Below, one piece after another: positions 36,101-44,019 of a stretch of 64,000 nucleotides of DNA. Each line of letters starts with the position of its first letter. Within the stretch, counting starts at the first letter, position 1. The position numbers and the translations under genes are program-made. This DNA is from Vibrionaceae bacterium (GTDB lineage Bacteria > Pseudomonadota > Gammaproteobacteria > Enterobacterales > Vibrionaceae), in contig JAAEZQ010000007.1 in assembly GCA_018222805.1 (NCBI GenBank), positions 62,001 to 126,000 of the forward strand. Direction: 5' to 3'. The notes under the pieces were generated by a model that worked only from the letters and a program-made list of their open reading frames with translations, was not told where the DNA came from and made no database searches.

Positions 36101-36891
36101 CGTATCCTGCGATTGTGAGTAAACTCGAAGTCGATGATAAAATAGACAAAACAAAACAGTTGGCAGAGAAACTTAACTTATCTCGCCAATCAACACTCTT
36201 TCCGCTGTTAGAAGAGATAAGTCGCAACACCTCAACTAAAAAGTTAACAGCCCCTGCTCCACCAGCCGATCTCGACCGTTCACAACCGCAAGTTCAACGT
36301 CTCTATAATGCAATAGAACCAAGACGTTCAGAGATTAAAAGCAAGCCGTTATTGTGGAAAGACCCAAATGAAAAAGAGAGCAAAACATCAGAGCCGATAA
36401 GCATCAATAATGCAGGCTTAGTGATCGCCTCTACTTATATTCCGACTCTCTTTCAACGGCTAAACCTCACGGATGGCAAAACCTTCGTCAGTGAGGCGGC
36501 AAAATACCAAGCGCTGTTTTGCCTGCAATATATGGTTGATGGCCGAAGCGAAGCACCTGAGTACGTACTGCCACTGAATAAAATTTTATGTGGCATACCG
36601 ATAAGTACTCCTATCCCAAGCCAAGTGGATTTACCAAACGGAGCTATCTCTATGATCGATGGTCTGCTCAATGCCATCATCAGCCACTGGAGCGCGCTTG
36701 GTTCAACATCGACAGAAGGCTTGAGAACAACATTTATACAGCGTGAAGGCCAACTATTAGACGATGAAAAACAGTGGCAACTTAGCGTAATCCCCGGTGC
36801 GTTTGACATGCTGTTAGACCAAATTCCCTGGAGCTTCCAAACCATCAAATTCCCATGGATGGACAAACCTCTGTTTGTCACGTGGCGGTGA
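33100..36891 (+). CDS. eCIS tape-measure family protein (CIS_TMP, Afp14-like position)
   Basis: A 1263-residue protein with the CIS_TMP layout. The N-terminus has IRQVELAIEFDNAVDAEQFE and ICIDRIEIDTGDIS. There are two copies of a LWxFTxxYxLVERGSxFNKxxY segment, near residues 350-380 and 565-595. The C-terminal module contains NAGLVIASTYIPTLFQRLNL, YVLPLNKILCGIPI, HWSALGSTSTEGLRTTFIQR and IKFPWMDKPLFVTW. These proteins are thought to set particle length or fill the lumen during assembly. The duplicated segment suggests that length changes by internal repeat number. Confidence 0.85.
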   Translation: MIKADRIAPKPETQAHLIRQVELAIEFDNAVDAEQFEAEAYQWLINDLLPAMDELLNQICSPDIVICIDRIEIDTGDISSTDLRPALQTQILRQLYQALYRQTNLDASAKMRKSNIHMLKNQASESIENGSNQHELSEYRWQQAWHFIETGQLAWPFKHQQRLSETGVIEALLNDPERINDALEFADNSETLCLRLATQLPDHSLAKLLPLLSSKNRFELMITLLETGGVQHDTSLKTLLSHHWNQYIDAAISSRNLTALLPHWNRLMAQYASSILFALSKHSRDPRLPLLLIQSLDEHRRFSLLERLEPLHYPFLAQLLSRPQLWLASITSETAATSKAAPPVTSGQQLTHQLWHFTFHYVLVERGSRFNKQQYMKSVIVKMAAMYNLNASALFSDLRNRLQLTGIESGLRQQMINLLDAIEPDIFRDNADKASLSDTDKEAYETQISWNKLAQENTRVTTKASKSDSLNALLLILQHGDEKSLLRALPDERRFIKGLLLWIGQLAAVRQHWSERYSDSTLFRFIDIIEPRANEVVHDIISNRHHLEKTIVTKTQSKPVEDHALRSSLWQFTLSYLLVERGSEFNKRSYLLSLTHQIASHRNIHHLDLVQSLLSSLNAQTNYRLVQSLRSLLPAAKRSNHNMTAETPQEAHALPQAEQHWLNSVISSHINVPVEVIQALADAKPEQWQRLLKTARSSLDAKSLAAVIIKLSQSGSIQKRWIQHFDEQTLLKLLTLANKDLSTVAFNVLSIRSWIADSIHELTHHPKTSIRSSIDRLIWQWIWDAALTQTGLSISAETALRSILRTLSNHFQIEVAQLAHTMLSKGKRNSEQLNSTRIIDSNIQAVLEQVLMERTSGTDLSSSQRQLWLSASLSQDETITHITNWDFLQSSQFDEAKLELALSRHHHALWTRLSAELLNPEKLTSWIDRLTDYYHFQVFAQQRNEFVPVMVSLYQALFVLMGKTQKWRQVFWRVIYHRLLLQGSMGSTAQLLHLVLDDLTAYPAIVSKLEVDDKIDKTKQLAEKLNLSRQSTLFPLLEEISRNTSTKKLTAPAPPADLDRSQPQVQRLYNAIEPRRSEIKSKPLLWKDPNEKESKTSEPISINNAGLVIASTYIPTLFQRLNLTDGKTFVSEAAKYQALFCLQYMVDGRSEAPEYVLPLNKILCGIPISTPIPSQVDLPNGAISMIDGLLNAIISHWSALGSTSTEGLRTTFIQREGQLLDDEKQWQLSVIPGAFDMLLDQIPWSFQTIKFPWMDKPLFVTWR

Positions 36892-36903
36892 GGATAACTT
36901 ATC

Positions 36904-39639
36904 ATGAATGATTTCTTCCTGAACCTGATTCATAGTCATCATCTAGTAAACCACGCTCGCACTGTGCTGCGTTGGCTATTACTGATCACGATAATCTGGG
37001 TGTCCTTTTTATCGGTGTCGGCTCAAGCGCCATCGGCATCGACTTCAGCCTACAGTTGCAGCGGCCAATTACCGACCAAAGATTCCCGTTATAAGGGACG
37101 CGTCATTCAGCAACAATTGAAGGTAATTTACCAGCCTGACGCGACGTATCAAGCGGCATTAAAATCCAATGGAAGAATGCTGACCGATGGCATATTCGGG
37201 CCAGTGACTCGCCAGTGGCTGATTAATTTTTGTAATGATTTCAATGTTGCGGAGACAGTGGTAGAAACCTCTGGCAGCAACTCTGATTTCGTTGATACAA
37301 CGCTAAAAGATCTCACTCGTACTGCAGAGATCAGTGCCGTATTTCCGAACTGGAGAGACAGTGTCGACTCAGGTGAATTGCTAAGTTTGAGTTCATCACA
37401 ACTGGCTCAACTCTTAGCGCCCGATCTGATCACGGGCTCTACAGACTCTTCATCATCTGGCTCGCAAGCCAATATACCAAGCTATTACTACCAACTGACA
37501 GATAATGATCTCAACAGACAAACCACACTCGCTGCCCTCACTGCGTTAGGAAAACAACAGTTCTCACAGAGAAACGAACTTTATAACCAGTTAGTGACAC
37601 TTATTGATCAGCTTGATCTCACCTTCAACCCCGCCCTGGACCTCAACAGCTTTATTCAATCTCAGAGCATTGACCAAGCGACACAAAGTAATAGTGAAAC
37701 CGAAAGCACCACCACATCCCAAACCAGCAAGAACAGTGACGCTTCGGATTCTAGCTCAGATGCCGATAACACTTCTTCTGATTCGAGTTCTAGCTCAACG
37801 CAAAATACTTCGTCGACTTCAGGTACAAGTGCTGATTTAAGTAGCGCTTCTGCTTCAGACTCAAGTGGTAGTGCTACTACTAATGCAAGCACCTCGAATG
37901 ACTCTAGCTCTAGCTCTAGCAGCGATAACAACGCTGACGCAAGCCAACAAGCGACTGATGATGGAAAGAGTGTGACGGAAAGCAGCACCAGTGCGACAAC
38001 GAAAACTACAGCCCCTTTGATAACCTGGCAATTAAACAGCGATGCCCTTGCAACCGCACTGAAAAAGCAAGACATTTATGTCATACCCGCAAGCCTGCAA
38101 AAACAACTTGAACCTATTGCTAATCAAGTCTTCGCCAGCGAGTATTTAATGCAAGCCGCAATGACGCTTGAAGGTATAGATACTTCGTCGAGCGATGCTA
38201 ATAAAGCACTGAAAGTCGCTTATAAGCTTGGCCTTGCTCCCGATACGAGTACACCTATCGTCTGGGAAGCACCTCCGGGTTGTGGTTGTCAGGACAGTCG
38301 CGACTCCATTTTTAACGACGCAACTTTCTATGGCTTTTTTCCATACTGGTATCAATCCGAAGAACAGCAAGTCATCAATTTTAGTCAGCTTGATCGCATC
38401 GGATTTTTGGGTGCTGTAGCGAAACCCAGCAACAGTGGCAGCTTGCTAGTCTTACCACCTAATTGGAAGCCGGAGCCAGATAATACTCAATTTATTCGAT
38501 TGGCTCATCGATACCGCAGCGAAGTCGACCTTGTTGTAACCACACCAAGAACCTTAACTATGTTGTCCCTAATCGAGCTTCTGGATAAGCCGTTAATCGA
38601 ACAATTGGTCGACGCCGTTGATCAACCACTCGACAGCACCATCATCAACCGTATGAAACCAATTATGACATTGGGTATGGAGCCAGTTCCAAGTATCGGG
38701 GATGGTATTACACTGGATATAGACTTATCAGTACTTAAAACACCTCAAAGCCAGCAGCTATTTATTACCTTTGTTAGAGAACTCAAATTTGCTTTACTCA
38801 AGCAAGAAGGTTCAGACATTGCCAGCAGTAGTGACGTCGAAGCGAAACCTCACGATCGCTATTTTCTTAATATCGTTATACCCGCGAATCAGGTTCTTAG
38901 TGAAGATTCTTCCAGTTTCTATCAGTTTGATAACTTAAATGCACTGAGCCAAGTAACAAACTTGATGATCGTACGCCCGCAGGTTAATGCGACTGAAGCT
39001 AATGGAGCAAATAGTCAAAACAGCTCGTCTCAAAACGCCATCGCACAACAAGAGAGAACACAAATACAGGAATTTCACCACTGGTTGAGTAACCAAAGCG
39101 ATCAGCTCGCGGTTGAAAAGCTGTTTAAACAGATTGTCCCTATGCTCATCACCGAGTTTAATCGCAATTCAGAAATCGAGCTGACACAGTTACTTCGCCT
39201 TTCAAGCTGGAGCTTTATCGGTGCAGCTTACCAACCTGTCCCACTAAATGCCCTGAGCCAACAATTGGTGGATGACACCTTTTATCCAAAAACCTCGTCG
39301 CTACCATCAATGTTTGCTGCATTACAAGCGCAGATCTTGGTTGTTATGGACTGGATCTGTCCAAACCGATGGTTGCTACGTACGATACTGTTTGTTGTCT
39401 TTATTGGTATTGCCACCGTACTTATCATCAGTAACTGGTATTACGAACTCAGAAAATACCTCGTTCAACTACCATTCGTCCTGCTCTGTATCGGTTCTCT
39501 GGCTGCATTGATGTTGGTATTTGTCGCAGACCCATACTTTAAAGCCTATCAGGTTCCGATATTGCTTGGGTTTATGGCGTTGATTATATGGATATTGTTG
39601 GTGGTCAGATGGCTGACGATGGAGGGGGATAAGCCGTAG
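36904..39639 (+). CDS. Membrane-anchored eCIS-linked protein with peptidoglycan-binding and GH18-like segments
   Basis: Last plus-strand gene of the cluster, 12 bases after the tape-measure gene. The 911 residues begin with a signal or anchor helix (about 20-40). A PG_binding_1-like stretch near 75-110 follows (LTDGIFGPVTRQWLINFC), then a Ser/Thr/Asp-rich linker at about 255-370. A region at about 460-790 starts ATFYGFFPYWYQSEEQQVIN, FSQLDRIGFLGA, resembling the first strands of GH18-type folds. Three membrane helices lie at the C-terminus (about 825-905). I see no clear DxxDxDxE catalytic motif, so a binding rather than hydrolytic role is possible. It could anchor, tether or release particles at the envelope. 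Confidence 0.75.
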   Translation: MNDFFLNLIHSHHLVNHARTVLRWLLLITIIWVSFLSVSAQAPSASTSAYSCSGQLPTKDSRYKGRVIQQQLKVIYQPDATYQAALKSNGRMLTDGIFGPVTRQWLINFCNDFNVAETVVETSGSNSDFVDTTLKDLTRTAEISAVFPNWRDSVDSGELLSLSSSQLAQLLAPDLITGSTDSSSSGSQANIPSYYYQLTDNDLNRQTTLAALTALGKQQFSQRNELYNQLVTLIDQLDLTFNPALDLNSFIQSQSIDQATQSNSETESTTTSQTSKNSDASDSSSDADNTSSDSSSSSTQNTSSTSGTSADLSSASASDSSGSATTNASTSNDSSSSSSSDNNADASQQATDDGKSVTESSTSATTKTTAPLITWQLNSDALATALKKQDIYVIPASLQKQLEPIANQVFASEYLMQAAMTLEGIDTSSSDANKALKVAYKLGLAPDTSTPIVWEAPPGCGCQDSRDSIFNDATFYGFFPYWYQSEEQQVINFSQLDRIGFLGAVAKPSNSGSLLVLPPNWKPEPDNTQFIRLAHRYRSEVDLVVTTPRTLTMLSLIELLDKPLIEQLVDAVDQPLDSTIINRMKPIMTLGMEPVPSIGDGITLDIDLSVLKTPQSQQLFITFVRELKFALLKQEGSDIASSSDVEAKPHDRYFLNIVIPANQVLSEDSSSFYQFDNLNALSQVTNLMIVRPQVNATEANGANSQNSSSQNAIAQQERTQIQEFHHWLSNQSDQLAVEKLFKQIVPMLITEFNRNSEIELTQLLRLSSWSFIGAAYQPVPLNALSQQLVDDTFYPKTSSLPSMFAALQAQILVVMDWICPNRWLLRTILFVVFIGIATVLIISNWYYELRKYLVQLPFVLLCIGSLAALMLVFVADPYFKAYQVPILLGFMALIIWILLVVRWLTMEGDKP

Positions 39640-39889
39640 AATTTCATAAAGCTATTAAAGTTAATTGGTACAATCTCTCTCATAGAGTGTACCAAGTGGG
39701 TTTAACTGCTAGGAAATTATATTTATATTTTTCTAAAGCGAATTCCCACAATTAAATAATGCATTAACTTTATTTAAATGTGGGATAACCGATTAAAATA
39801 ACTCTACATAGAGTTTGATGTCAATTCTTATTATTAACCATTGTATATAATAAATTATAAGATTTATTTTAGTTAATCAACATCAAATT
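39640..39889. other. AT-rich convergent gap at the end of the eCIS operon
   Basis: About 250 AT-rich bases separate the last plus-strand eCIS gene from the convergent candidate effector. They hold the inverted repeats GGTACA...TGTACC (39667-39693) and AACTCTACATAGAGTT (39800-39815), but no canonical terminator. GATAACCGATTAAA at 39784-39797 is repeated at 40623-40636 inside the neighbouring gene. Confidence 0.35.
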
Positions 39890-40750
39890 TTAGCTAGTTG
39901 AAAACCATGGTATTTGATTGTAAGGCACTATTTTATTCGGGATCAACACTCCGTTTGGAGCCGCTGCACTTTGTGGGAAATGCTGAATAATCCATGCCTC
40001 ATTTGTCGCTGGGTTATATTGTACGCCAGTTAAAACAAAGTGCGCAGGCTGCGCAGTATGGGGGCCTCCTGCAACTACTGATAGGCCTGCAGGTGAACCT
40101 TGATATTCAGTAGTAAATCTATGGTAATTTCCATTGGGAATACCGTGGGGTGGAGAATTAGCAGGCCAAGCTACGCCCGGAAAGTAAGCGGATGCATGAG
40201 ACTTTGCTATATTTCGGCTATAAGTATGCCACGCTGGCGTTGCAAACCTTCCACTTGGCATAGGATTGCCACCGCTGACAAACCCCCTAACAGGATTTCC
40301 TTCGTGAACCATTGCGGAATCTCCCGTTGCTGCTAAATTTCCACCTAAAGGAGACTGTGTTCGAGCATGTATATTAGCTAAAGTATGCTCTCCTCCATGC
40401 CTTTCTCGGGAGTGATACCTTCCATGATTAATCTCATATGAGATTTCATCTTGATTATAATGTTTCCAATATGGATTAATTGTCCATCTTCTAGGATCTA
40501 CTTTCTCTTTCCAAGTTTCTGGTACACTTGGTAGAGATTGAGTTAATGATGATATACCCCACAGTTGAGTTACTAGAGCTTCTTTCCTCTTTATTAATAG
40601 TGGGTTTGATTTCTCACCCACAGATAACCGATTAAATTTATTATCATTTACCCTATTATCTATATATTGAAAAGCTTGAGTTGTTCCTCTTCTCCTTTCT
40701 GTATGGTTAATATTTTCACTAGCCTTTAAACACTTGGATTTTGAATACAT
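39890..40750 (-). CDS. Orphan candidate eCIS effector, 286 residues
   Basis: AT-rich gene downstream of the DUF4157 gene on the same strand. Near residues 25-45 AFQYIDNRVNDNKFNRL resembles the short DNR-type leader motifs of eCIS-associated toxins. The remainder is unrecognised and rich in His, Gly, Pro and Ala, for example YHSRERHGGEHTLANIHART, SGRFATPAWHTYSRNIAKSH and AWPANSPPHGIPNGNYHRF. No signal peptide or membrane helix is present, consistent with loading inside the cell. Base composition differs clearly from the structural genes, suggesting recent acquisition. AAAGGAAT lies upstream of the ATG. Effector status is inferred from position and leader only. Confidence 0.7.
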   Translation of the reverse strand: MYSKSKCLKASENINHTERRRGTTQAFQYIDNRVNDNKFNRLSVGEKSNPLLIKRKEALVTQLWGISSLTQSLPSVPETWKEKVDPRRWTINPYWKHYNQDEISYEINHGRYHSRERHGGEHTLANIHARTQSPLGGNLAATGDSAMVHEGNPVRGFVSGGNPMPSGRFATPAWHTYSRNIAKSHASAYFPGVAWPANSPPHGIPNGNYHRFTTEYQGSPAGLSVVAGGPHTAQPAHFVLTGVQYNPATNEAWIIQHFPQSAAAPNGVLIPNKIVPYNQIPWFSTS

Positions 40751-40777
40751 AGATAAATTCCTTTAGTTATGTATTTC

Positions 40778-40808
40778 AAATCTCATAAATAGCTCATTTA
40801 TGAGATTT
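40778..40808. repeat. Perfect 12-base inverted repeat between the DUF4157 gene and the candidate effector
   Basis: AAATCTCATAAA and TTTATGAGATTT form a perfect 12-base stem around a seven-base loop, within the ~128 bases between the two genes. It lacks a U-tract, so it may be a hairpin that modulates read-through or mRNA stability, or an operator. Confidence 0.55.
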
Positions 40809-40878
40809 AAATTAATCTAACATTAATAACACTTACCTTTTCTCTTCATTTTGAACATAAATCACAGGAAAGCTTGGA

Positions 40879-41322
40879 CTATCTATAAACGGTCAACGCC
40901 CTGTTCCCCATTTCTGTCGCTTCATTTTCCAGTGATGGGTTATCGTTTACCGCCATTCCTCCTACTGAGGTTGTTGGCTTGACACGCCCTTCCATTTGCT
41001 GGACAACATGCCCTAACTCATGAGGTAAGTGTTTTTCCTGTCCGGATGCAAGGTGGATATCGCTGCCCTGCGCATACGCGTGAGCCTGAACGGCTGCCGG
41101 TTTGCTAGAGTTGTAGTGCACTTTTACATGGTCAAGACTCTGACCGCTAAGGCTTTCCATACCAGACTTTAAGTTGTCCGGTAGGCCTGTGCGATTCGGC
41201 TTACGTTGGATAGCGTTAGATTCGCGGTTATCTTCCAACACTTGCGCGTTGGAGCGACCAAGCTTACGTTGGACAGACTCTTGGGACTGCGAGATGGATT
41301 GTTTTTTAAGCTCAGAAAACAC
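40879..41322 (-). CDS. DUF4157 domain protein with HELGH motif, eCIS-associated
   Basis: DUF4157 protein of about 147 residues. The conserved block reads GLPDNLKSGMESLSGQSLDH, VKVHYNSSKPAAVQAHAYAQ, GSDIHLASGQEKHLPHELGH, VVQQMEGRV. HELGH is a zincin-type HExxH motif. DUF4157 is known as an N-terminal module of many eCIS-associated toxins, often with short (V)QRK repeats before it, and two such QRK motifs occur here (VQRKLGRS, IQRKPNRTG). Here it stands alone without a toxin fused to it. I chose the GTG at 41322 because GAGG lies nine bases upstream; a TTG at 41337 is the alternative. Confidence 0.85.
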   Translation of the reverse strand: MFSELKKQSISQSQESVQRKLGRSNAQVLEDNRESNAIQRKPNRTGLPDNLKSGMESLSGQSLDHVKVHYNSSKPAAVQAHAYAQGSDIHLASGQEKHLPHELGHVVQQMEGRVKPTTSVGGMAVNDNPSLENEATEMGNRALTVYR

Positions 41323-41403
41323 TTTGGTTATCCTCAACGTTGCTCTAGCTTACATTGAGTCTAGGATCGAACGTGCATTATGCAATAAAGCGCAATCACC
41401 AAT

Positions 41404-42786
41404 TTAGACCAGTTTGTTGTCTTTCCTGAACTCATTCCGAATGCTGGAGATGATATCTTGTTGATATACCATTCGTTCGTTTCGACGTATTGCCGTTAGA
41501 GCGCATTGACGCAGGACATTAATTATTTGACCACCCGCCATCTGAAAATCTCTGGCTACGCTGTTTAAGTCGACGTCATCAGCGAGGTCACATACATTGT
41601 GGAAGGCATTTTTCCACAGCTGTAAGCGTTCCTCAGGACCAGGAATGGTGAAATGCACCATATTTTGGAATCGACGAGTGAATGCCTCGTCCATATTGCT
41701 TTTCAGGTTGGTCGCAACAATGACTGTTCCGGGAAAGTCCTCTATCTTTTGCAAAAGATAACCGGTAAGTTGGTTCGCATGGCGATCATTTGAAGAACTG
41801 GCTTCAGTCCGTTTGCCAAACAGAGCATCACCTTCATCAAAAAACAATATCCACTCTTTGTAACTGGCTGCATCAAAGACACGGGATAAATTTTTCTCTG
41901 TTTCCCCTATGTACTTTGAAACCACCATCGACAAATCCACCCGATATACGTCTCTGTCAGTAGACTTGCCGAGCAAGGCCGCCGTTAGAGTTTTACCTGT
42001 GCCCGGTGGCCCTGAAAACACAGCCCGATAACCGGGTTTCACCTTTTTCGCCAGTTGCCACTCTTGCATCAGAGTATTACCGTGGGCAAGCCACGCTCGT
42101 ATCTCCTCAATCTGGCTCATTACACTATGCTCCAGCACTAATTCCGACCATTCGAGCGGCGTATCTAATGGATGCGCGGGAAAGCTCGTACTCAGCTCAG
42201 GCCTATGCTGCTCCCCCGTAATGAAATAATTGAGCCAGTGATCATTTAATCGGTAGACCCCCGCTAAACTTGGGATTCCTGAATCAACAGAAAGCAGCTC
42301 TGTGACTTGTTCTGCCATCAGCTTATGTTGGGATGAGAGAATCGACATCGTATGGACACGCCATTCAGGGTTATTAGCGCTGATCAAAAAGTTAAGCGTT
42401 TGACCGGTCGGAACAAAGCCACTAAATGCTCGGTCAGCGACACCGCCAAACTCAGTGAACGGACGATCAATCATACCGTTAAGACCAAAAAAGAAATCCA
42501 GGGCATCAGGGCGTATTGAAGGGGCCATTGCTAGCGCTAATGCCAGGCGTTCAAAAATATTCAATTCCCAGTTGATGAGCATATCAGCATACAAACTGCT
42601 ACCGGGTGCTGTCTCTGGTGGAGGGATATCAATCCAGTGCTGCTCATGTCCGTCTTGTTTTAGGTAGCTACAGATGACTTGGCTAATAACATTCGTTAGC
42701 CAATCTACTTCCTTATACAGCGCTACCATATTTGCCGTTGTACCACTTGGTTTATCACCATAGTCGTCAATATCGATTAATGCCAT
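41404..42786 (-). CDS. eCIS AAA+ ATPase (Afp15-like)
   Basis: Cytoplasmic AAA+ ATPase of 460 residues that accompanies all eCIS loci and is needed for assembly or cargo handling. The C-terminal half has Walker A GPPGTGKTLTAALLGK, Walker B ILFFDEGDALFGKR, a sensor-type VIVATNLKSNMDEAF and the arginine finger region RRFQNMVHF. The N-terminal half is the specific DUF-type domain of Afp15 proteins. The ATG at 42786 has GGAG eight bases upstream, so I prefer it to the GTG at 42807. Unusually it is on the opposite strand to the structural genes and leads the DUF4157/effector unit. Confidence 0.92.
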   Translation of the reverse strand: MALIDIDDYGDKPSGTTANMVALYKEVDWLTNVISQVICSYLKQDGHEQHWIDIPPPETAPGSSLYADMLINWELNIFERLALALAMAPSIRPDALDFFFGLNGMIDRPFTEFGGVADRAFSGFVPTGQTLNFLISANNPEWRVHTMSILSSQHKLMAEQVTELLSVDSGIPSLAGVYRLNDHWLNYFITGEQHRPELSTSFPAHPLDTPLEWSELVLEHSVMSQIEEIRAWLAHGNTLMQEWQLAKKVKPGYRAVFSGPPGTGKTLTAALLGKSTDRDVYRVDLSMVVSKYIGETEKNLSRVFDAASYKEWILFFDEGDALFGKRTEASSSNDRHANQLTGYLLQKIEDFPGTVIVATNLKSNMDEAFTRRFQNMVHFTIPGPEERLQLWKNAFHNVCDLADDVDLNSVARDFQMAGGQIINVLRQCALTAIRRNERMVYQQDIISSIRNEFRKDNKLV

Positions 42787-42914
42787 TTGGCCATCTCCGC
42801 CATACACAACTCATTGCTCATTCAACCAGTCTGTAAAAGTATAGGCGAAGCTTGGTAATTCATGGCCACTTACAACAACTCTTCCTCAAAGCCACTACTA
42901 ACAAATGAGTCAAT

Positions 42915-42929
42915 ATAATTGTCAATTAT
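42915..42929. promoter_or_regulatory. 15-base palindrome between divergent genes
   Basis: ATAATTGTCAATTAT is a perfect odd-centre palindrome in the 204-base gap between the AAA+ ATPase gene and the homocysteine S-methyltransferase-like gene. It could be an operator for either promoter. AT-rich content makes a chance dyad possible. Confidence 0.3.
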
Positions 42930-42990
42930 GACTAACTGTTTCTAAACTTCAAAGAACGTTTCTCATCTAAGCTCAGATGGAGGTTTCAAC

Positions 42991-43947
42991 ATGGTCAGGC
43001 AAAAATCGTTTCCCACTCAACAAGATGGGCGGATTTATCTAACTGAGGGAGGGACGGAAACGGAACTCATGTACAAATACGGATTTGAATTACCCCAGTT
43101 TGCCATGTATCCCTTACTCGATAACCCTGCTGCCGTAGAAAAGATGAGAGAAATGTTTCGGGGTTATCTGGACGTTGCGGCTAAACATGAGGTTTGTGCA
43201 CTCATGGGTGGACTCGACTACCGAGCAAGCCCTGACTGGGGAGCGCTTTTGGGCTACTCTGCACAAAGTCTCGCAGACGCAAATATTCAATGCATTGAGT
43301 TTCTGCGCGAGGTCGCGAAAGAGTACGCCACAAATATTCCGGAAGTTCTGTTCCAAGGTTTAATCGGACCGCGAGGCGACGCCTATTCCACCAATCACAA
43401 GATCACGGAGAATGAAGCCGAGGACTATCACTCGATACAACTCGAAACCTTGAAAAAAGCTGATGTCGATTTAGCGTTGGCCATTACCTTCAATAACATT
43501 CCTGAATCCATCGGCGTCGTTCGAGCCGCCCAGAAAATAGGTGTGCCTCTGGCTATTTCACTCACACTAGATAGCACTTCAAAACTTAACTCTGGTCCAA
43601 GCTTATCCGAAGCGATAAAAACGATTGATAGATCAACGGATAACGCTGTTGAATTTTATTTAATCAACTGCTCTCACCCAGTTGAGTATGAACCTGCTAT
43701 TGAGAATAGTGACTGGATTAATCGAATCCGAGGCGTTCGTCCAAATGCATCCAAAATGGAGAAAATCGCACTGTGTAAACTTGGACATTTGGAGGATGGA
43801 GATCCGGTAGAACTAGGCGAACAATGTGGAGATCTGGCTAAACGCTACCCTCACATGGATATTTGGGGTGGTTGCTGCGGAACTTGGGATAATCACTTGG
43901 ACCAGATAGCTAAACAGGTAATCGCGGCCAAAAACAAAAAAGATTAG
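42991..43947 (+). CDS. Homocysteine S-methyltransferase family protein
   Basis: Zinc-dependent methyltransferase of the MmuM/BhmT family, 318 residues. It begins near IYLTEGGTETELMYKYGFEL, has LINCSHPVEYEPA containing the first zinc cysteine and ends with DIWGGCCGTWDNHL, which supplies the two adjacent cysteines. Family members transfer methyl groups from S-methylmethionine or betaine-like donors to homocysteine; the donor cannot be read here. GGAGG precedes the ATG. Likely a single-gene unit closed by the terminator at 43972. Confidence 0.88.
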   Translation: MVRQKSFPTQQDGRIYLTEGGTETELMYKYGFELPQFAMYPLLDNPAAVEKMREMFRGYLDVAAKHEVCALMGGLDYRASPDWGALLGYSAQSLADANIQCIEFLREVAKEYATNIPEVLFQGLIGPRGDAYSTNHKITENEAEDYHSIQLETLKKADVDLALAITFNNIPESIGVVRAAQKIGVPLAISLTLDSTSKLNSGPSLSEAIKTIDRSTDNAVEFYLINCSHPVEYEPAIENSDWINRIRGVRPNASKMEKIALCKLGHLEDGDPVELGEQCGDLAKRYPHMDIWGGCCGTWDNHLDQIAKQVIAAKNKKD

Positions 43948-43969
43948 CGTATTTTCCGGTTTCCAGATA

Positions 43970-44001
43970 CGACAAAGCCCGTACGAATGCGGGCTTTGTT
44001 G
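43970..44001. terminator. Bidirectional intrinsic terminator
   Basis: ACAAAGCCCG and CGGGCTTTGT form a ten-base perfect stem with an eight-base loop. It separates the plus-strand methyltransferase gene from the minus-strand tRNA genes and ends in TTGTT on one side. Confidence 0.8.
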
Positions 44002-44019
44002 TTCACGAAGAACTAAATT

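Noticed and set aside
37662..38075. A 137-codon minus-strand open frame within the large membrane-anchored eCIS gene
   Set aside because: It is the antisense of the Ser/Thr/Asp-rich linker; its Leu/Glu/Val repeats come from simple sequence on the coding strand.
18086..39639. Interpretation of the locus as a type VI secretion system or an ordinary prophage
   Set aside because: No TssJLM membrane complex, ClpV, capsid, portal, terminase or integrase genes; presence of DUF4255, DUF5908, CIS_TMP and an AAA+ ATPase fits eCIS.
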